This document shows, in pieces, positions 51,893 through 62,780 of a DNA stretch of 64,000 nucleotides. The DNA is taken from positions 36,484,891 to 36,548,890 of the forward strand of contig OY735222.1 of NCBI GenBank assembly GCA_963457665.1, in the 5' to 3' direction. Within the stretch, counting starts at the first letter, position 1; each line of letters opens with the position of its first letter. The stretch comes from Thysanoteuthis rhombus (lineage: Eukaryota > Mollusca > Cephalopoda > Oegopsida > Thysanoteuthidae). The notes beneath the pieces are model-generated. The model made no database searches and was not told the DNA's origin. It was given only the letters and a program-made list of their open reading frames with translations. Made by a program: the position numbers and the translations under genes.

Positions 51893-52767
51893 GATCAAAG
51901 GAACAATTTTGGGGAAAATGCAGCACTAACCAAAAATTCAGTGATGAAACAGCCAACAGTAGTATGCCATTAACAAGACTTGGGAAGAAATCTCAAGCTA
52001 GAAAAATAGGTTCTACATAAACTTACAGGAATGAACAATGGTAACTGTTTGAATGAGGTTCTCAAAAAAAGGGTAGGTAACTATGAATTGAAGAACAAAT
52101 GAGATCAGAATACTTGAATATTTAAAACTGTACTTTATTAAATTTAACTACGGGATATTCAGGGTTAGTGTTAGGGTTACATTTGGGGATCACAATTAAC
52201 ATAAAAAGATTAAATGTTATTTTCATATTTGTAACACTAGAATGAATATACAATAGAAATTAATATCATAAAATGATAAGATAAATTTTCTTCGTCATTT
52301 CTAACAGTGTTTTTCCATACAAACTCATGTAAATAAGAAGTAAAGTCGATTAGTTCCAAATTGTCTGCGTGGTTTATGCACAGCGTCTATAGCAGTTACC
52401 TCCTTTTTTTGCGGACCTCATCCAAACGATTACTCGAACATTTTTGTCTTCTCGCTCAACACAGAAATCATTTTTGGACTAGATAGTCACCGGCGACAAA
52501 AATGGAGAAAACTGCCAATATCATTCCGAGATTGTTTTTTTGTTGTTTTTTTTCTAACTACTATTGTAATTCTTCATGTTTCGGACAATCGATTCTTTAG
52601 TCTTCGTCACTTTTAAGTACTTAAGTACAGTGATAAAAAAATAGATAAAACTACTGGGTTGTTCATATCTGTCCAGACACGGCTAAGTTGTGGTAGTTTG
52701 AAGGGACCGGACTGGAGATAATTGAACTATGATAGTGTCCGCCAGTAGGTGATCGTTCAGTATAGTC

Positions 52768-53088
52768 CAGTGGTTTTCAAATTGAGGGCCGTTTTTGTTT
52801 TGCTCTTTTTTTTTTTTTATCAGTACAACAGGATTACACGTATTTCGAGCCTACAACGGGTACAGCGATGTCCGTCATGCTTCCTTTCGCAGAACAGCAA
52901 GTCGAGTTGTTTTATCATTTTTGGTAAGATCCGGAGGAAGGGAAATGCAAGCAGGTGACAAATAAGTATGCTCACAAAAAGTTTCATTCATTGAATACAA
53001 CTGAAATGGGCTTTTGTTTTCGGGGGAGGGGGTCTTTTTCATTTTATTTTTACACTTGGTCTGCTGTCATACAATTTGAGAACGATTG
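52768..53088. mobile_element. hAT-type MITE with terminal repeats and 8-bp duplication
   Basis: The left end CAGTGGTTTTCAAATTG and right end CAATTTGAGAACGATTG are inverted repeats with three mismatches. The flanking octamers GTATAGTC (52760-52767) and GTGTAGTT (53089-53096) agree at six of eight positions, as expected for a hAT target duplication. It is 321 bp with no transposase. Confidence 0.7.
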
Positions 53089-53964
53089 GTGTAGTTAGTC
53101 AATATGTCACTAAAAAATCTGGTATCGTTTCAAATGGAAAGGTTATAACTCAAAAACAAGATCGAAAGTTTAGAGAGAGATTGAAAGTAAAAAAAATCAG
53201 AAAAAAATGTGTCAAACTGAAACATCTCCTCTGAATTTGGAATCTGAATTTTCAACTGTCAATCACCGCCACCAAAACCAAACAGTGATTACCTCTAATT
53301 TCTGGTTATCCTTTAAGTTTGGAGATTAAATAGACTAAGAAGTACATTCGTAACTTTTATGGAAGTCTAAAATTTATTTTCTAAAAGTTACAGGGAATTC
53401 GAATACAAGGACGTAGGCCATTATGTGTACGATGCCGAGCCAGTTTGCTTACATTAATCGAGTTAGTTTAAAATTAACAAATTATAAATGATGAAATAGT
53501 CAAGATATTCCATTTGATTCATCTTGATGAGTAGCGAAAAAAAATAGCATTATCGGAAGTGTCAAAATATTTTGGAAAGTTGAAGAGAAAGAAAAAAAAA
53601 AGGCGCTAAATAATTGAGAACCGTTTATTTCATTTTTAGGGCCACACCAGCTTCAATTTATAAACATTTCTAATCTATCAACTAGAGATATGAAAATCAA
53701 CTATAAATAAATTTGACTATCGTCTTATGAAATGTTTTCACATAACTGTTAGTATTCAATTTTTACCGTTTCTATTCTGCAGTTCAGCTTATTGAGTTGA
53801 CAAAAGATTTTATTCGCTGAAGAAGCTTGATATATGAGAATAAAATACATTTAAAAGAAGACAGAGTGTTAGAAGTTCCGAAAAATACCGTTATGTGAAG
53901 GCTTCATCGATTACAGAAGATTCTATTCAATTCAAAAATGAAATTTCAGAATGTAAACACTTAC

Positions 53965-54024
53965 AAAATGTGAGAACAGTCGCCATGCTTGTTACAGGTA
54001 AATGTTTACGAGGAAACAGTGATT
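53965..54024 (-). other. MCM3AP: Candidate MCM3AP non-coding first exon
   Basis: A strong minus-strand donor, CATTTT|GTAAGT, ends at 53965, just downstream of an ETS-type site. Spliced to exon 2 it would give a short 5' UTR. That UTR contains a small upstream ORF starting at 53986 (ATGGCGACTGTTCTC) that stops after nine codons, three codons into exon 2. The transcription start is a guess; another first exon is possible. Confidence 0.4.
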
Positions 54025-54032
54025 ACTTCCGG
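54025..54032 (-). promoter_or_regulatory. ETS-type site, candidate MCM3AP core promoter
   Basis: The minus strand reads CCGGAAGT, the consensus ETS/GABP site typical of TATA-less housekeeping promoters. It lies directly upstream of the proposed first exon. Single-site evidence only. Confidence 0.4.
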
Positions 54033-54290
54033 TTAACAGGTTCGCACTGAATGGATAATTACTTTGTAAAATCTCGGTCTATTGGGGGGTAACTTTTTTT
54101 CAAGTCAGATAACATTATTGAGTGATTAATAGTAGTTTTAATTCTTATTCAAACACTATGGTTAGATCTTATAATATAAGACAGGTTATCTGGATATAAA
54201 TGAAAACAGAGACTGCTATTATTTTAAAACTGGTATAAAGAAAATGCTGAAGGGTACAATTACGGGTATGTGTAGAGAGACTGATAGGGC

Positions 54291-54335
54291 GAAAGAAAGA
54301 AAGAAGGAAAGAAAGGAAGAAAGAAAGAAAGAAAG
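54291..54335. repeat. GAAA/GGAA microsatellite
   Basis: About 45 bp of GAAA units with GGAA and GAAG variants. Confidence 0.9.
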
Positions 54336-55689
54336 TAATACCTGCAATAATATCTATCAACTACATACATTTATATCGATGTATCATTAAGTAATAAAGT
54401 ATGTATGATTATTTATACTTTTATGTGTCGAGACCTAAAAATCACTGGAAAAATAAAGGTATAATCAAAATCAACAGGTCCCGATTTACCTACAGCACAC
54501 ATTTTTTGGTCAATTTTTGCAACAGAAAGATACGTCGATTCCAAAGGGGTTTGTGTTCAAGCTCTAATGAAAAAACGGCTAATTTTATCGCTAAAGAAAT
54601 CACTGAAAGCAACACTACACGAGTGTTAAGAAATAAGGTGAATACAATCGGAGGACCGAGTTCAAAACCCAAAGGAAAAAACTATTATTTTTTTCCCTTC
54701 TAATTTTTTTCTTTATGGGTGCTTCCAATCTATCAGACCCTCAAACCTCCCGGAAATCAGTCATTTTTGAGAGAGGAAATTTTTAAAGGTTTTATAAGAG
54801 GGGGTTCTATTTACAATGTAGTTATAATGCTAAACTACACACTTTCTTTTCATTCGTCATAAGTAACCACGGATGTTAATTTCTCTTCCGCTCAGTGCTT
54901 ATGCCAGTTTGGCAATATTTTTTTTAAGGAATCTAACCTTAAGTCGAGAATAAAACATTTCTTCCTTAGAACAAAAACTATAAGCTCTCACTCTAATTCA
55001 TATTTAAACGCAACAATAAAACATGCGCATGATTTCAATCCAGTAGTCCGCTTGGATGTGCAGAAAATAAGAATTCTAAGTTTTGAGAAAAAATAAATTT
55101 TAAGGTTTTAGGAGAGGCTACGCAAACCTGCCGAGGGTGCGCACTGGCCCGCGTAGGTCTACCCGGGAGTGTGTGCAGGCCTGACTGGTAAGGGGTGCGC
55201 AGCCCCCTTATTTGATTTTCATGAAACTTCCATAAAGGATAATTTGCTCTCCAGTGTTGTTAGATTTTGAGTTTTTTCCCAGGCATCGCCAGGTGCCTCA
55301 GCAAGTATAATCATTACTCTAAGTGTTGGTATGTATGTACTCTTGAAACTCGAAAGCTAAGCAACCCAGAGAAAAAATAAAACCCTTGTCGGATTCAGCA
55401 GGTCTCAATCTACCAACAACATACGTTTTAGATCAAATTTAGAGAAAGATAATTTATATGATTTTTCTTGTTTTTTTGTTGTTTTTTTTTCATGTTCGAA
55501 AAAAAAACCAAGTCAACAGCGTCTGCTTCAAGAAGCAGCCTTTTTGTCAAAGAGCAAGTCATGGGGGAGGGGGGCAAAAATATCCAGCTAACAGCTGTAC
55601 GAAGTTTTCTTTCAACCAGCATGCAGAAAGTATGTCGTACGTTTATGTGTCCCCAGACGATGGGGGGAGCTAAGAGATACTAACTGCCC

Positions 55690-56230
55690 TGTTATCCTCA
55701 TCTCGGTTCTTTTGAACAACGTTTTAGCTGTTGAACCCACACTGTTTTCTATAGGTGTGTGCTGTCAATGGGGAGGGTTTAGAATGTTTGGACGAGGGAC
55801 TACCATCGAAACATGATGCAGAATGTCCTTATTCCGCTGTCTATCTTTGAATGGGAAGGTTCCCTATGTCACAATCATATTGATGTTCATTTTCAGTGTC
55901 ATAGAAGTGTTTTTGTAAGGTTTCATTCAAACCTCGCGACAGCGAAGAAATTGCTGATATCATTGGATGTCAACATCAGATGTCAGCAATTCTTTGCGAT
56001 TCAGTGAATAATAATTTAATGATAACCATAAATAACCCCTAAAACGCCTCTACAATATCAAAAATGGGCATCAACTTGATTTAGAAAAATCTAACACCCG
56101 AAAATAGACAGCAGAATGAAGACACTCTGACCCCTCCCTTCGAAAGGGGCCAATCTGGAGAAGGCCGTAATGTGCCATGACCGGAATGTTGTGTTCAAAA
56201 GAAGAACCAAGATGAGAACTAAAGTCCGAA
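55690..56230 (+). mobile_element. Diverged fold-back element relative
   Basis: The left part, CCTCATCTCGGTTCTTTTGA then ACAACGTTTTAGC, is an inverted match to the right part, GGAATGTTGTGTTCAAAAGA then AGAACCAAGATGAGAAC. GGCCGTAATGTGCCATGACC on the right resembles the family stem II region, and CTGGAGAAGGCC resembles a decayed hammerhead box. It is too diverged for clear borders or a target duplication. Confidence 0.45.
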
Positions 56231-56899
56231 AAAAATCTGTGCACGAATTGTATCAACTTTTGTTTAGAAATCTCTTATTCTTCTTTGCGTTCCTTTTTAA
56301 AGAAACTTATCACTTGTTGCTAACTACCATTTTTACAATTCGCTACTATAAGGAGGGGAAAGACATAAGAATGACCATAAAACTTTCTCTCGCGCACCTC
56401 TGGTTAACTTAAGTATCGCAGAACTATTTCACCTGATTGAACCTAAATGTACTCCATACTGTTTCACCTTTACAAAAGGTGAACTACGAAATATAAAATT
56501 CTAGTTGATCTGGAGACTTCTTGTCAGATGTTTTGTTGATTAGAACATGGACAGAGTCCGCTACATTTAATCAATTAATTTCGTTTTTTTAATTCTGTCA
56601 TCTTGATCTTCTTTTACGCAATGGTTATATCTACTACTATTGCTCTATCACGTTATTATATGTGGTGAACACAATGGATATCAAGTCTGCCTTTTTGTTC
56701 AATCTGTTTTCTCAGGTTTCATCAAGATATGAGGAGATCAGGAGATATCACAATCAGAAATGTAACATCGTTTCTTTTCCTTTTTTTTTAAGAGAGGGGT
56801 GCTCTGTTTTGCAGAAAATAAAACTTATCCTCCCCATCATATAACAGAAAAGTCTCCAACACAATTGATTTCAAACATATGTACATACATATTTTAGTG

Positions 56900-56901
<2 letters not shown>

Positions 56902-56977
<76 letters not shown>
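56902..56977. repeat. (CT)n microsatellite
   Basis: 76 bp of uninterrupted CT. It lies about 65 bp beyond the 3' end of the mariner transposase remnant. Confidence 0.98.
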
Positions 56978-56981
<4 letters not shown>

Positions 56982-57043
56982 GTTTGTTAACCCATTGATA
57001 TTATATTTATACAATTTTGTTATTATGGTTCATTTGCTTTATT

Positions 57044-57690
57044 AAAAGACATTTTCATCTATTCACCATTTTGTTCAACTATCTTATACCAACTTTTGAA
57101 GAACTTCTTATCTTTCTAAGCAAAAAACTGATCTATTTGCTTTGTGTAGTCTTCCATGGAATCGAATTTTCTTTTTATAAAGAGAATTCTGCAAAGACTG
57201 GAATGATGGTTACCCGAGGATGCAATATCTGATAGATATGGAGAACGAATGACAACTTTTCAGTTAACAATTTTTGCCGGTTCATCAAAGAAATGTGCAG
57301 TCTAGCATAATCCCGATTGAAAATGAAAACCTATCCTTCCAAATGCTTTTTGTCCATTGATCCATAACACGAGTTGGTCTAATTGGGATTGATACAATCT
57401 GGAAAGTTTCGTTTTTAACTAATGTGAAAACAACACATGAAAATGGCTTACATAACCTGGTGCAAATGATTTTCAAGACTTGATTTGGATATTTTGAATA
57501 TGTTGGCTATCTCTCGTGTTGTACCACGTTGGTTATTTGCAAGTAATTTCTTGATTTGATCGCTGTTAACCTCAACCAGTCCCAACCCAAACATGGCGCA
57601 ACGTTCAGCAAGAAATTTGCTGCATGAAACTTTGCAATCTTCTTTCGATTTGATCATTCACCGTATCTTCTCCATAAATTGCACAAATTA
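57044..57690 (-). pseudogene. Mariner transposase, internally deleted and frameshifted
   Basis: The minus strand encodes recognisable mariner pieces in order: ICAIYGEDTVND near 57640-57680 (N-terminal helix-turn-helix), then SDQIKKLLANNQRGTTREIA and IFKISKSSLENHL (second helix-turn-helix, about 57470-57560), a stop-broken YQSQLDQL at about 57400, and the C-terminus FQSLQNSLYKKK, FDSMEDYTKQIDQFFA, stop, KDKKFFKSWYKIVEQNGE ending near 57044. The catalytic D,D,D region is mostly deleted. Several frameshifts and stops make it inactive. The adjacent 57691-58170 is the same element's upstream part. Confidence 0.85.
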
Positions 57691-58170
57691 GAAACCGTCA
57701 ACCAAAACTGTCTCAATAGATTTCTTCAGTTTTCAAGTCGGTTATGCTGACTCGCTGGCCATGTATGTATGCATCAAGTACACTGGCTGCACCAATGGAG
57801 CTGGATGGTTGAAAACCTAAACATTTACTTCTTATTATGTCTAGAAAGAAACTTTTTCCCCTTATTCCCCACTCCAATAGGCTTTTAATGGGGGCTCAAT
57901 TTGCAATGTAAGTTTTTGTAAAATGATCTTTTGGTTGGCGTCCGGTAGCATTAATGGATTTTTCCAAATATTTGGACTTTTTTTATTGATCACTGCTCCG
58001 CAAAAAATGAGAGAAGTACTTTATTCATTTATCACCTCTTTTCGTGATTTTTTAATTGATCGCTGCCAACACGGCACGCTGCCCAAAAGACATTGGTCAT
58101 GTGATAGTTTCTATTGCGTGATCAACCATAACTGTTTATCTTTAAATTTAAAAATCGTTCATCAGTATTG
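57691..58170 (-). mobile_element. 5' non-coding part of the mariner element
   Basis: On the minus strand this runs CACGCAATAGAAACTATCAC, ATGACCAATGTCTTTTGG, ACTTACATTGCAAA, AGACATAATAAGAAGTAAAT and CATACATACATGGCCAGC up to the transposase start. The same blocks in the same order make up the non-coding copies at 16120, 23757 and 33630, which identifies those as derivatives of this mariner family. Confidence 0.65.
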
Positions 58171-58920
58171 ATGAATTATTTGTAATGTATTTTATATCTT
58201 ACTAACATATACCCGTTAAGATGACAGGCTTATTTTTTGCATGAATCGACACTAAGGAGAATAAAGATAATTTATTAGGTAAAATGATTTTTCATGTATT
58301 TTGATATCAAGTTATTTTTTAAATCTCAGCTCGAGCTATTTTAAAGGGTGATTGAACATGAAGTCCTATAGCAAAATGTTTTGTAAGAAAAATCACGTCT
58401 AATATCGTACGATATGAAAAAAGCATAGAAAAATTATTTTATTAAAAGTATAACTTATTTCATTTCAAAATAAACTCATACACTTACTCCTTTTTTTCTT
58501 TATTTTCTTCTCATTTCAAACCAGATGTTACTCTCTGCTACACAGATACGAACAACGCCCCGCTCCCACTAAACAACACAGAAAAATCCACATTTCTTCC
58601 TTCAGCATCAAACATGTAAACAGCAAAATTTTCTGTGAACTGTTGTAAATTTTACTTTGAAAAAGACGGCTGGCACCCGTCGAAATGCATCGACACATGC
58701 CCACGAAATAATAAAACAATTGTGAGATGTAACACCTGCGCTTCCCTTAAGTTTTTCTCTTTACCTTCAAATTGTCACTTTCATCAACATTGTATATATG
58801 ATAGATAAAAAAGCATAACAATATTTACTACTTAGTATAAATGTATTTATTCATTAGAATAAAATAAGACCTTGCGAAACTATCAGATAACTTTTCATTG
58901 ATATACATGGCTTGTTAATT

Positions 58921-58985
58921 TGGCTCAGTCAGCAAGATAGCCAGCTACCAATTATTTGGTTGTGATTTCAAATCATCACCATCTG
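58921..58985 (+). repeat. tRNA-like SINE head
   Basis: TTGGCTCAGTCAGCAAGATA resembles a tRNA 5' half with box A, and GTGATTTCAAATCATCACC resembles a box B arm. There is no acceptor stem, so it is probably a degraded SINE rather than a tRNA gene. Confidence 0.35.
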
Positions 58986-59474
58986 CACCTCCGACTCAAC
59001 ATCTGGAGAGGTGGCCATTTTGAAACGGAAAAGGTCACAATTGCCCAAATTTCTCCTTTTCCTATTACTGCACACACCTCAAAATAATATATTTTCATTC
59101 ACACCTTTATTATCAGAATTACATTATTATTTCACACTTTCTAATTTTCTGTATTCTTATCGATATTTTTCGTCTAATTTACTTGATTCATACACCTTTA
59201 CTTAAAAGTTAGTCTCCCCACTTACTACCCTGAGTTTAATTTACAACTCATGTAATTTCAAATTTCTCTTTTTCTCTCAATTGTACAAACAACGCAATTA
59301 TATTTTCCCCTGCAAGTCTTTCTAGACGGGATTAAATCAGTATTTCACACTTTCTATCTTATTTTTTATATCCCTAACTTACTTTACTTACCTTGACATT
59401 ATAAAATCCCCCCCTCCGCCGCCTGCTCAGCAAATCTTGATTTTTTTTTTTTGGTGCTGATCTGTGAGGCTATC

Positions 59475-59625
59475 ATGGCGGATATGTTGATTCGCTGTAC
59501 AGGAAAGCTAAAAGCATGCTTTGGTTGGTCATGGACTTACCTTTGGGCTGTGTGGTTCATGCTTGTACTTTTTCTGGTTTATATTCTTCGGGGACCCCTC
59601 AAGCTTACTGAAAATCTATCTTACG
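59475..59625 (+). CDS. ST7: ST7 first coding exon (N-terminal 50 residues)
   Basis: The ATG at 59475 has a strong context (A at -3, G at +4). The donor TTACG|GTGAGT follows at 59626. The 50 codons start [16 protein letters not shown] and contain [20 protein letters not shown], a transmembrane segment, followed by LKLTENLS. This nearly matches the start of vertebrate ST7 and ST7L (WSWTYLWTVWFFIVLFLVYI, then LKINDNLS). ST7 is a multi-pass membrane protein first described as a candidate tumour suppressor; its biochemical role is not well settled. The remaining exons lie beyond the window. Upstream, 59401-59470 is a GC-richer probable 5' UTR with a 12-nt T run. Confidence 0.93.
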
Positions 59626-59937
59626 GTGAGTGTCGACCCCAAATTGTATCATTTTCTCTTCTGTAAGCGATCTCAATGTTAGTGTTGCTATTACAGTATG
59701 ACTACTACCTACGAAAAAGTGTGTTTTCCAGTGTTTACAAATAGAACATTATTAATTGTTATTTTGGGGGCTTGGAACTCGTATAAACATATTTGTTTTC
59801 GTCTTGTCTTATAGTTTGAAGCCTCGGCATTCAGTTTCTATTGTTGGTAGATGTTTTTTAATTTATGATTTTCCTTTTCTGAAGTGTTTTTTTATCACCT
59901 CTGACTGTTTGTCTTCTGCTACGACGATCACCATTTA

Positions 59938-59958
59938 GACGACGACGACGACGACGAC
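59938..59958. repeat. (GAC)7 trinucleotide repeat
   Basis: Seven perfect GAC copies within ST7 intron 1, about 310 bp from the exon. Confidence 0.95.
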
Positions 59959-62274
59959 ATAATGACTCTGTTTTTTAAATGTCGATTTTTTCTCATGTTC
60001 TTGTAACGAAAATAACAATCATCAGTTTACTTATTTTCTTGTTTCTTTTTCATTCGTTCAGACTTCTTTTTTCATTCAGTTAATTGAACTTGTCTTTCTT
60101 TTACTTTTTCAAAAAGTTTCCGCAAGTCAAAATAAAAACTTGAATTAATTTATTCGCAAGTTTCACTTTTAACTTCCATCATTTGATAACTTAAAACGAG
60201 CTTTCAGAAAACCAAACATTTTTTTACGTTGATATTTATTTGGAAAAAGAAATAATTCCATTTCGATAACCCCCCAAAATCAATTTCATCGTAAGAAATT
60301 ATACATAGACTAGAGTTATTTGTAAACATTGGGAAACAAACTTTTTAAATGAAATAAAATCTACCCTGTTATAATATCTTGATTTAATTGAATTAATAAC
60401 AGTTAGAACCCGATGGTGATTAGATTCTAATTCACGAGTTGTTGTTTTCAGATTAAAAATAGATATTGTTTTTATGTTTCAATATTTATGATGTTGAAAA
60501 TCTTGCAGCGAATAATCTTGTTTAAATTGGTTTATTTTTGAAAATATTTTAAACCTGTGATTATAGTTAGTTTTTCTTTATTTTTTATTAGAGTTTTGCG
60601 TTTTTGAAAAGTTTATGTCAACTCGAATTGCAAATTTAATCCAAGTTTTAAAATGTTCACTTCTATCTGTTCTCTTTAATAAAATTAACGATTTTTCCAA
60701 CGAGTAACAATGAAGTCTTTGTATATATTTATGTTTTTTAAACTTCAGATTTTAAACTTAATTTGTGAATTTTTTTAAAGAAATGTTTTCTCTTTTCGAA
60801 AACCATTTATTTTAGTTTATTTTATTTTAGTTATTTGTAAATATTGACAGCCTTTTGAACTATGTTGCCAATTGAAAATACTGCCGGGAATTACGTTAAT
60901 AAAACAAGAAAATTTTTATAAAGAGAAACAAAAAAATCAACGTCTATGTCAACCTCTGTATTACTTATATATATATATAAGAGAGAGAAGAGAGAAGGAT
61001 GTTGTAGATATATTTCTTGTTTTCTTTTTATTACCCACTAAGCTCTTCATTTAAAATCATTAACACAATTTGCACACTTTGGTTTGTCATTTTTGACAAG
61101 TTAGATTAAAATGTTCTCTCTTATAAGTGAAACTTGGGACTGAAATCCTTGTTTTAGTACATGTTTGTCACATTTATTTTATCAAATCATCATCAAAAAT
61201 ATTTCATTTAATCCGTTTTTAAAGTTCAAACTTTGGGAAAAAAAAATTCTTTTTAAGAAATTTTCTTTTTTTCAGAAGTAAAAAGTTTCACTTGAAGTGA
61301 CTCACTGTCAACGGTTTTTTAAAATTTTATTTTTCAAGTTATTTTGTGCTTCTACAAATATCAACTTATCATACAGTGGGTTTAAAATGCTGAATTGGTT
61401 TCATCTGGGAAATGAATAGTGAAATAGATGTATACATTTTCAAGACTGACACCAAGATGAAGAACATTTAACGCTCTGAATTCATTGCATGTCGCTCACG
61501 GGGGTCGTGAATAATAAACATTATGATTGTTTTATATTCGTTATTCAAGTATTTGTAACTTGTTATTCTGAGAGTCCTTTTCACTCTCCTCTAAAAATAT
61601 GAAAGTAAGTAGAAACATTGAACAATTTTCTGAAGAGGCAACTTAGGAGAGAAAACTTTATTCCAAAGAGCGCACATCTTTACTATAATTCACTAAATAA
61701 CTCTTCATCCATCTGTATGTGACAGCCTACCACGAATAACCTCCACAATATTATCCCGTGAAATTTTCGTTGTGTACCAATGCATCCACGGGAAACGTTT
61801 TTATCAATTTAATTTTTTTATAGAAATAACCCCCTTAAGGATGTTTTAAAGCAGGATCGGTTTACAACATACATTCATGCTAAAATGGACACATTTTTTA
61901 GCCCGCTTTTTCAGCTAAATAACCTGGTGCTTATGAAAATAGAAAATGAGAACTTTGTATCATTCGTAAAAAGAAGGAAAAGTAAGAGGGCTGCTGGTTG
62001 GAATTGCTTCATCTCGGTTGTGTACTTTCTGTTCTTAAAGGGTGGGGCTGAGAGTAAAAGGAAGAATGGCTTCATTTTGAGTAGTGTACATTTAATTTTT
62101 TTTTTTTTTTGATTCAAATCACAAGTATCACTTTTTAAAAATAAGTTAAATGAAACGGATGGAAATCAGGTAGTGTTTACCACTTATTTTTTTTATTTTC
62201 ATTTATTTATTCATTTTTTTTGAAAACCATTGAGCTACCCATTAAGGCTGGTATTAAGTCTAGTCAGTGAATAA

Positions 62275-62780
62275 TTTAGCGGAATTGACATTCAGACTGT
62301 TTCTTGGATTATCCAGGGAGGTCGATAAACACTGGGAGGTGTCTATTGAATATTTGGTATGTTTTACATCTTTTGTATTTTACTATTGATTTCTTGTTAA
62401 TCTTCTAATTTTGACTTCCAGCCATATCCTGAATAGTACTGGTTTTTATTGCAGTACTGTTTAGATATTTCTGTACCAATTAATGCAACTAAGTATAAGC
62501 TTGGAGGAAAAAACCAAAAAAAAACATTAAATCCTAACACCTTCAACGGTGCAGTTTTGAACAGTATAGAAAACTTTGCAATGAATTAACTGCACTAATC
62601 AAGAGACTACTGTATGATTAGTGTATTATGGATTTGGTACTTTTTAGGATGTGGGATTAGTACGTTTGATAGCTTTCTTTTGGCAGCATTGCCTGTGGGT
62701 CAATGAGAGATCAACGATTCCATGAAGGGGTCGTTGGTCTGAAAGAAGGAATCAGCTTTTTGATGGTTTGGAAACCTGTA
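62275..62780. mobile_element. hAT-like MITE, same family as 35052
   Basis: It shares GGTCGATAAACACTGGGAGG, TTTGATAGCTTTCTTTTGGC, GAGATCAACGATTCCATGAA and GGGGTCGTTGGTCTGAAA with the element at 35052-35391. The termini are decayed and the borders approximate. Confidence 0.45.

Larger units (their letters stand above)
50694..53964. other. Proposed MCM3AP intron 1
   Basis: Non-coding AT-rich DNA between the acceptor of exon 2 and the proposed donor at 53964. It contains a hAT end at 51836-51892 and a complete hAT-type MITE at 52768-53088; nothing else was recognised. Confidence 0.5.
54033..59474. other. Intergenic region between divergent MCM3AP and ST7
   Basis: About 5.4 kb with no host exon. 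It contains a GAAA-type tract (54291-54335), a GC-richer unidentified stretch (55110-55210), a diverged fold-back relative, a (CT)n tract, a dead mariner and a tRNA-like SINE head, each listed. A hairpin-forming near-palindrome lies at 55945-55992 (TTGCTGATATC against GATGTCAGCAA). Confidence 0.55.

Noticed and set aside
61885..62112. 75-codon open frame in ST7 intron 1
   Set aside because: It ends in a poly-T run coding for Phe, has no homology I recognise and does not continue the ST7 frame.
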